Shown here: piece after piece, positions 22,812 through 26,657 of the stretch
Layout of the letters: each line of letters opens with the position of its first letter
Position numbering within the stretch: the stretch's first letter is position 1
From: JABDPF01 sp036351055
Lineage (GTDB): Bacteria > Pseudomonadota > Gammaproteobacteria > Xanthomonadales > SZUA-36
Length of the DNA: 26,657 nucleotides
Direction: 5' to 3'
NCBI GenBank assembly: GCA_036351055.1
Contig: JAZBOH010000154.1
Coordinates: forward strand, 1-26,657
Position numbers and translations under genes: made by a program
Notes under the pieces: generated by a model
What the model saw: only the letters and a program-made list of their open reading frames with translations
Databases searched by the model: none
What the model was told of the DNA's origin: nothing

Positions 22812-24086
22812 ATGAAAGACCAGACACTGGCTATTCACGCCGGCTTCAAGGCCGACCCGGCCACCAAGGCCGTGACCGTACCCATTTACCAGACCGTTGC
22901 CTACGAGTTCGATGACGCCCAGCACGGCGCGGACCTGTTCAACCTGGCGGTGCCGGGCAATATCTATACCCGCATCATGAACCCGACCACGGACGTGCTG
23001 GAACAGCGTTGCGCCGCCCTGGAAGGCGGCATCGCCGGCCTGGGGCTGAGCGCCGGCAGCGCCGCAATCAACTACTCGGTCCTGAACATCGCCGAACAGG
23101 GCAATAACATTGTCAGCGTACCGCTGTTGTACGGTGGCACCTACACCCTGTTCAAACACATGCTGCCGCGGCAGGGGATCGAATGCCGTTTCGCTGCCGA
23201 CGACAGCGCCGAGGCCATGGCGGCCCTCATCGATGAGAAGACAACGGCGATCTTTTGTGAGTCCATCGGCAACCCGGCCGGCAATATCGTCGACATCGAG
23301 GCCCTGGCGGACATGGCCCACGAGCACGGCGTTCCGCTGATCGTGGACAATACCGTGGCAACACCTGCCCTGATCAAGCCGATCGAGTGGGGTGCCGACG
23401 TGGTGGTCAATTCCCTGACCAAGTACATGGGCGGCCACGGCAACTCGCTGGGCGGTGTGATCGTGGACAGTGGTGAATTTCCCTGGCAGGACTATCCGGA
23501 AAAATTTCACATGCTGAACCAGCCGGAAGAGTCCTACCACGGCGTGGTTTATACCGAGGCGATGGGTGCAGCAGCGTACGCGGGCCGCGCGCGCACGGTC
23601 GCGCTGCGCAACACCGGTTCGGCCATCAGCCCGATGAACGCTTTCCTGATCCTGCAGGGCATGCAGACCCTGCCCTTGCGCATGCAGCGCCATTGCGACA
23701 ATGCGCTGGCGGTAGCCAATTACCTGAACGAGCATCCGAAAGTAGACTGGGTCAATTTTGCCGGGCTGCCCGACTCGCCCTATTACGACCTGGCGCAGAA
23801 ATACACGAATGGTAAACCGTCAGCTCTGTTGACGTTCGGCATCAAGGGCGGGTTTGACGCCGGCGTGAAATTTTACGACGCCCTCCAAATGTTCCTGCGC
23901 CTGGTCAACATCGGCGATGTGAAATCACTGGCCGCGCACCCGGCCTCGACCACGCACCGCCAGCTGTCCGGGGACGAACTCACCTCGGCGGGCGTCACGC
24001 CGGACATGATCCGCCTGTGTGTCGGTATCGAAGACATCGAGGACATCATCGCCGACCTGGAGCAGGCCCTGGATGCCGCTGGATAA
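22812..24086 (+). CDS. metY: O-acylhomoserine sulfhydrylase (MetY)
   Basis: A 424-residue PLP enzyme of the Cys/Met metabolism family. It would combine O-acetyl- or O-succinylhomoserine from MetA with sulfide to give homocysteine directly. The PLP lysine is K204 in NSLTKYMGGHGNSLGG. D179 in IVDNTVATP contacts the cofactor. LSAGSAAINYSVLNI is the phosphate-cradle region, and SLAAHPASTTHRQL is the substrate-side motif late in the protein. The N-terminal TLAIHAGF start and the length favour MetY over the shorter MetB, MetC or MetZ forms. The ATG at 22812 has a CAGGAGAG site. With metA it forms a direct-sulfhydrylation pathway that consumes sulfide. Confidence 0.95.
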   Translation: MKDQTLAIHAGFKADPATKAVTVPIYQTVAYEFDDAQHGADLFNLAVPGNIYTRIMNPTTDVLEQRCAALEGGIAGLGLSAGSAAINYSVLNIAEQGNNIVSVPLLYGGTYTLFKHMLPRQGIECRFAADDSAEAMAALIDEKTTAIFCESIGNPAGNIVDIEALADMAHEHGVPLIVDNTVATPALIKPIEWGADVVVNSLTKYMGGHGNSLGGVIVDSGEFPWQDYPEKFHMLNQPEESYHGVVYTEAMGAAAYAGRARTVALRNTGSAISPMNAFLILQGMQTLPLRMQRHCDNALAVANYLNEHPKVDWVNFAGLPDSPYYDLAQKYTNGKPSALLTFGIKGGFDAGVKFYDALQMFLRLVNIGDVKSLAAHPASTTHRQLSGDELTSAGVTPDMIRLCVGIEDIEDIIADLEQALDAAG

Positions 24087-24717
24087 AGAAGGGAAACGAA
24101 ACCCTTTATTTTATTTTCATGGTTTCAACTCGGCCATCCCGGAAGATATTTCGAGCAGTCCGAAAATCTCCGCGGTGGCCGATTTCTGCCGCGCCACCGG
24201 TCGCGCCTTCCTGCCGCAAAACATCGACTACCGTTACGCTGACCGGCACAGCCAGGAGCTGCTCGATTCGGTACCCGGGGACGTGGACAGCGTCCTGTTC
24301 TGCGGTGCATCGATGGGTGGCTGGTTCGCCCGCATCATGCAGTTGTTGCTGGCCCGGCGGCGCCCGGGGCTGCGCGTTGAGGCGGTGGTATTCAACCCCG
24401 CTTTCAACCTGGCGGAGTTCAGCCACCACCTGGAGGGCCACCAGCTCAACTACGTGACCGGCGCCGAGCATGACTTCACACCAGAGCACGGCGCGATGCT
24501 GGTGGCCCTGGAGCATTCGGTCGACTACGGGGCCAAGCTGCCGTTCTGGGTCTATGTTGATCGGGACGACGAGGTCATCAACGCGGAATGGAGCCGACGC
24601 TGGCACTCCGGATATGCGCATTTCCTCGCTTTTCCAGGGGGGTGTCACAGCTTTGACCATGCCCGCGAGGCGCTGGAAAATTTTCAACCGGGTTGCTGGA
24701 ATGGCCCCGGGCAGTGA
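24073..24717 (+). CDS. YqiA/YcfP-like alpha/beta hydrolase (putative esterase)
   Basis: A 214-residue small alpha/beta hydrolase. FYFHGFNS (13-20) is the oxyanion-hole segment, CGASMGGWFA (77-86) holds the nucleophile S80, D166 lies in YVDRDDEVIN as a probable acid, and H192 in GGCHSFDH is the catalytic histidine. This layout matches YqiA/UPF0227 proteins, which hydrolyse short acyl esters; the natural substrate is unknown. The ATG at 24073 lies inside the end of metY (14-base overlap), with an AGG just upstream. The frame could open at GTG 24019, but that part is only shadow coding of metY. Overlap with metY suggests co-expression, not a methionine role. Confidence 0.85.
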   Translation: MPLDKEGKRNPLFYFHGFNSAIPEDISSSPKISAVADFCRATGRAFLPQNIDYRYADRHSQELLDSVPGDVDSVLFCGASMGGWFARIMQLLLARRRPGLRVEAVVFNPAFNLAEFSHHLEGHQLNYVTGAEHDFTPEHGAMLVALEHSVDYGAKLPFWVYVDRDDEVINAEWSRRWHSGYAHFLAFPGGCHSFDHAREALENFQPGCWNGPGQ

Positions 24718-24755
24718 TAGAATGACTGCCCCTTTCAGAAAGTAAGATCAGAATT

Positions 24756-25334
24756 ATGGCGATGTTCGACAAGCACAAAAGCAGCAAGCAACCCCCCCAG
24801 AGAGAGGAAGAGCCCATGGTTACACGACAGGCGCCGAGCCCCAGCGTTCCACCCACGGCCAGCGCGCCTTCCAAGGTGGCCATGATCGGCGACGGCATCA
24901 GCGTTACCGGCGATGTGAATGCCAATTCCAATCTCAAGGTAGAGGGCCGGATCGAAGGCCGCGGGGTAAGCAGTTCACAGGATATCGAGGTTGCTGAAAG
25001 CGGCGTGATCAAGGCCAGCATCACGGCAAAGGTCATTCGCATTGCCGGCGCGGTTGCAGGCGACCTTTCCGCCAGCGAAAAAGTGGTCATTTCCAAGAGC
25101 GGACGGGTCCAGGGTAATATCGTGGCGCCCCGCGTCCAGTTGGACGACGGCGCACTGTTCCGGGGCAGCATCGACATGAACCCGGCGGAGCCTGCCCAGG
25201 CCAGCAAACCGGCCGTTGCAAAACCGGCCGCTGAGGCCAGGCCGGCCTCCCCCGCGCCCAAGCCAGCACAAGGTGACAAGTCCAGTGCACCAGGCGCCAA
25301 GAAGGAGCCCGGCCTGACGCTCAAGAGCGGTTGA
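24756..25334 (+). CDS. Bactofilin (polymer-forming cytoskeletal protein)
   Basis: A 192-residue bactofilin. The central DUF583 beta-helix is at about 40-145, with repeating strands such as GDGISVTGDVNANSNLKVEGRI, ASITAKVIRIAGAVAGDL, KVVISKSGRVQGNIVA. A short N-terminal MFDKHK-type segment resembles the membrane-targeting sequence of other bactofilins. A Pro/Ala/Lys-rich disordered tail (about 148-192) follows. It would polymerise without nucleotide and scaffold cell-shape or envelope enzymes. ATG 24756 (or 24762) keeps the targeting segment but has a weak ribosome site. An in-frame ATG at 24816 has a strong GAGGAAG site, so a shorter form may also be made. Upstream, TAGAAT (24718-24723) is a possible -10. 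Confidence 0.92.
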   Translation: MAMFDKHKSSKQPPQREEEPMVTRQAPSPSVPPTASAPSKVAMIGDGISVTGDVNANSNLKVEGRIEGRGVSSSQDIEVAESGVIKASITAKVIRIAGAVAGDLSASEKVVISKSGRVQGNIVAPRVQLDDGALFRGSIDMNPAEPAQASKPAVAKPAAEARPASPAPKPAQGDKSSAPGAKKEPGLTLKSG

Positions 25335-25969
25335 GCCTCGCAGCCCGGAAACCGAGCGTGAGCGTGCCATCACGCCGTACCGGTCCCATCACCGCCCGGC
25401 ACCAGAGCAAACTTCTGGCCGGGCTGTTCCGGCGTTTTGAACCGGAACACAGGCTCACCGTGCTGGAAATCGGCCCGGCTTTGCCCGAAACAGTCGAGTT
25501 TTTTTCCCGGTTCCGTTGCCGCCTGCACTTCCTGGACCTGTACGATGAACCCTTCCTGAGGGACCAGCAAGAAGAGCTTTCGGAAAAAGAGCTTCGGCAC
25601 TGTTTTGAAGAGCAATTCACCTTCCCGGAAGGTTCCCAACTGGACATCTGCCTGTTTGGCGATTTTCTCAGCTTCCTCAACGACCGCGCCCTGCGGGCGT
25701 TCAATTCCGCCTTGCGCCCCTGGATTCATCCTGAGACCCGGGCCCATGGATTTGGTGTGCACCACCTGGCCGTCAAGCTGGAGCATCACCAGTACGGAAT
25801 CATCGATCGTGACCATCTGAGCATCCGTTCGAGGCACTCCGACACCATGACTTATCACCCTCACTCCCAGGTGGAGATGGCTGATATGCTCAATTGCTTC
25901 GCTTTTGAGCGCGGCCTGTTGTTGCCAAGCGGCAAGCTGGAAATGATGTTGAAACCCAAGGCCGCGTGA
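25331..25969 (+). CDS. Methyltransferase-like protein of unknown function
   Basis: A 212-residue protein with a weak Rossmann or SAM-methyltransferase look. TVLEIGPALPETVEFF (43-58) occupies the place of motif I, and RLHFLDLYDE (64-73) that of the second strand with its acidic end. Motif I lacks the usual GxGxG pattern, so catalysis is doubtful. The later part (LDICLFGDFLSFLND) fits the fourth strand. The C-terminal half has no recognisable domain and is rich in His. The start is uncertain: TTG 25331 overlaps the bactofilin stop, while GTG 25358 has a GGAA further upstream. It lies between the bactofilin and an efflux fusion protein gene on the same strand and is probably in one transcript with them. 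Confidence 0.65.
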   Translation: MSLAARKPSVSVPSRRTGPITARHQSKLLAGLFRRFEPEHRLTVLEIGPALPETVEFFSRFRCRLHFLDLYDEPFLRDQQEELSEKELRHCFEEQFTFPEGSQLDICLFGDFLSFLNDRALRAFNSALRPWIHPETRAHGFGVHHLAVKLEHHQYGIIDRDHLSIRSRHSDTMTYHPHSQVEMADMLNCFAFERGLLLPSGKLEMMLKPKAA

Positions 25970-25992
25970 AGCCGGCCAACGAGGAAGGGACA

Positions 25993-26657
25993 GTGAACAG
26001 ACCATCTCTTGACGAGCTCAAGATCGAACGTTCCGAACCATCCGGCTCGAAGTCGTCATGGCGCTGGCTGCTGCCCCTGCTGATCCTGGCAGCGGCCGCC
26101 CTGACCGCCGCCTATTTCCTGCTGTTTCCTGCTGCCGCGCTGGAAGTCAGCACGGTGCGGGCTGTCGAGTTGAAAGGCGGAACACAGCAGGCCGGAACCG
26201 TGCTGAACGCTTCCGGTTACGTCAACGCACGCCGCTACGCTACCGTTTCGTCGAAAATTACCGGGCGTGTCAGCGAAGTCCTGATCGAAGAGGGTATGGC
26301 GGTCGAGGAAGGCCAGGTGCTGGCGCGACTGGATGACTCCAATATCCGGGCGGCCTGGGAACTTGCCCGGGCCCAGGAAGTCTCCTCACAGCGCGGCCTG
26401 GATGAAACACGGGCCCTGCTGGTGGAGGCGCAAGCCAACTTTGAACGGCAAAGAGAACTGCTCAGGCAGAACCTCACCAGCGCGGCCGAACTGGACAGGG
26501 CCCGGGCCCTTGCTTCGTCACTGATGGCGCGCGAACAGCGGAACCTGGCCGACGTAGAGGTCGCGCGCCGCCAGATAGACATCTACCAGCGCCAGCTCGA
26601 CGACACCGTAATCCGCGCGCCTTTTGCCGGAATTGTTGTCGCCAAGAACGCCCAGCC
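25993..26657 (+). CDS. RND/HlyD-type membrane fusion protein, cut by window end
   Basis: The first 221 residues of a periplasmic adaptor; the frame is open to the window edge. It begins at GTG 25993 with an excellent AGGAAGGG site. A cytoplasmic, polar N-terminus is followed by a membrane anchor (about 25-47). Then comes the lipoyl half-motif ARRYATVSSKITGRVSEVL (about 80-98) with VEEGQVLARLDD, a long helical hairpin (about 115-200) rich in Arg, Glu and Gln, and the return RAPFAGIVVAKNAQ. The rest of the lipoyl and beta-barrel domains lies outside. It probably serves an ABC (MacAB-like) or RND pump whose genes should follow to the right. The anchor and lipoyl pattern make the family assignment firm; pump type is open. 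Confidence 0.87.
   Translation, partial: MNRPSLDELKIERSEPSGSKSSWRWLLPLLILAAAALTAAYFLLFPAAALEVSTVRAVELKGGTQQAGTVLNASGYVNARRYATVSSKITGRVSEVLIEEGMAVEEGQVLARLDDSNIRAAWELARAQEVSSQRGLDETRALLVEAQANFERQRELLRQNLTSAAELDRARALASSLMAREQRNLADVEVARRQIDIYQRQLDDTVIRAPFAGIVVAKNAQ

Noticed and set aside
22770..23735. 321-codon minus-strand frame over metY
   Set aside because: It is antisense to a clear PLP enzyme; composition is typical of a mirror frame.

Overview
The window reads as chromosomal DNA of a G+C-rich, aerobic, Gram-negative bacterium, most likely a marine-type gammaproteobacterium. This rests on gene content, not on a marker gene: a TonB-dependent receptor, a SoeABC-type sulfite dehydrogenase, an FbaA of exactly the enterobacterial length, an AGCS symporter, a YqiA-like esterase, a bactofilin and a CecR/YbhGF-like efflux operon. 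I see no rRNA, tRNA, CRISPR array, transposase or prophage gene. Coding density is high and most genes have Shine-Dalgarno sites or ATGA-type overlaps.

Layout. 1-280 is non-coding and repeat-rich, with a 38-bp imperfect direct repeat at exactly 172-bp spacing. 281-4873 (minus) is soeABC, a membrane-anchored molybdenum enzyme that oxidises sulfite on the cytoplasmic side and feeds the quinone pool. Upstream on the same strand lie a small four-helix membrane protein and a YcbL/GloB-type metallo-beta-lactamase-fold hydrolase. Divergent from these are a TPR-sulfotransferase and a soluble histidine kinase with an N-terminal cyclic-nucleotide-binding-type domain (6184-8783).

8842-12557 holds a TonB-dependent receptor and a 157-residue membrane protein, translationally coupled. 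Forty-eight bases away and divergent is a secreted PQQ-dependent sugar dehydrogenase. I propose this as a possible cofactor uptake-and-use module, because E. coli takes up PQQ through a TonB-dependent receptor (PqqU/YncD). A REP-like hairpin follows at 12634. 12672-16320 (minus) is a compact tetR-hlyD-ABC ATPase-ABC permease operon with a palindromic AT-rich operator lying over its own promoter.

16455-18134 (minus) is an AGCS amino-acid:cation symporter with an unusual soluble insertion of about 110 residues. It is divergent from a small unrecognised protein whose promoter region holds a 12-bp perfect palindrome. A LytS-type membrane histidine kinase with no response regulator next to it precedes fbaA, which ends in a strong, probably bidirectional terminator. 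A small secreted protein with a probable TTG start is divergent from metA-metY, a direct-sulfhydrylation methionine module. A YqiA-like esterase overlaps the end of metY. The window closes with a bactofilin, a degenerate methyltransferase-like protein and the start of an RND/HlyD-type membrane fusion protein that runs off the end.

Most genes are ordinary housekeeping or transport functions. The parts most worth a second look are the TonB receptor/4-TM protein/PQQ dehydrogenase cluster, the two histidine kinases without neighbouring partners, the AGCS insertion, the two possible bactofilin starts, and the repeat region at the left edge. Functions come from recognised sequence motifs only; no database search was run.
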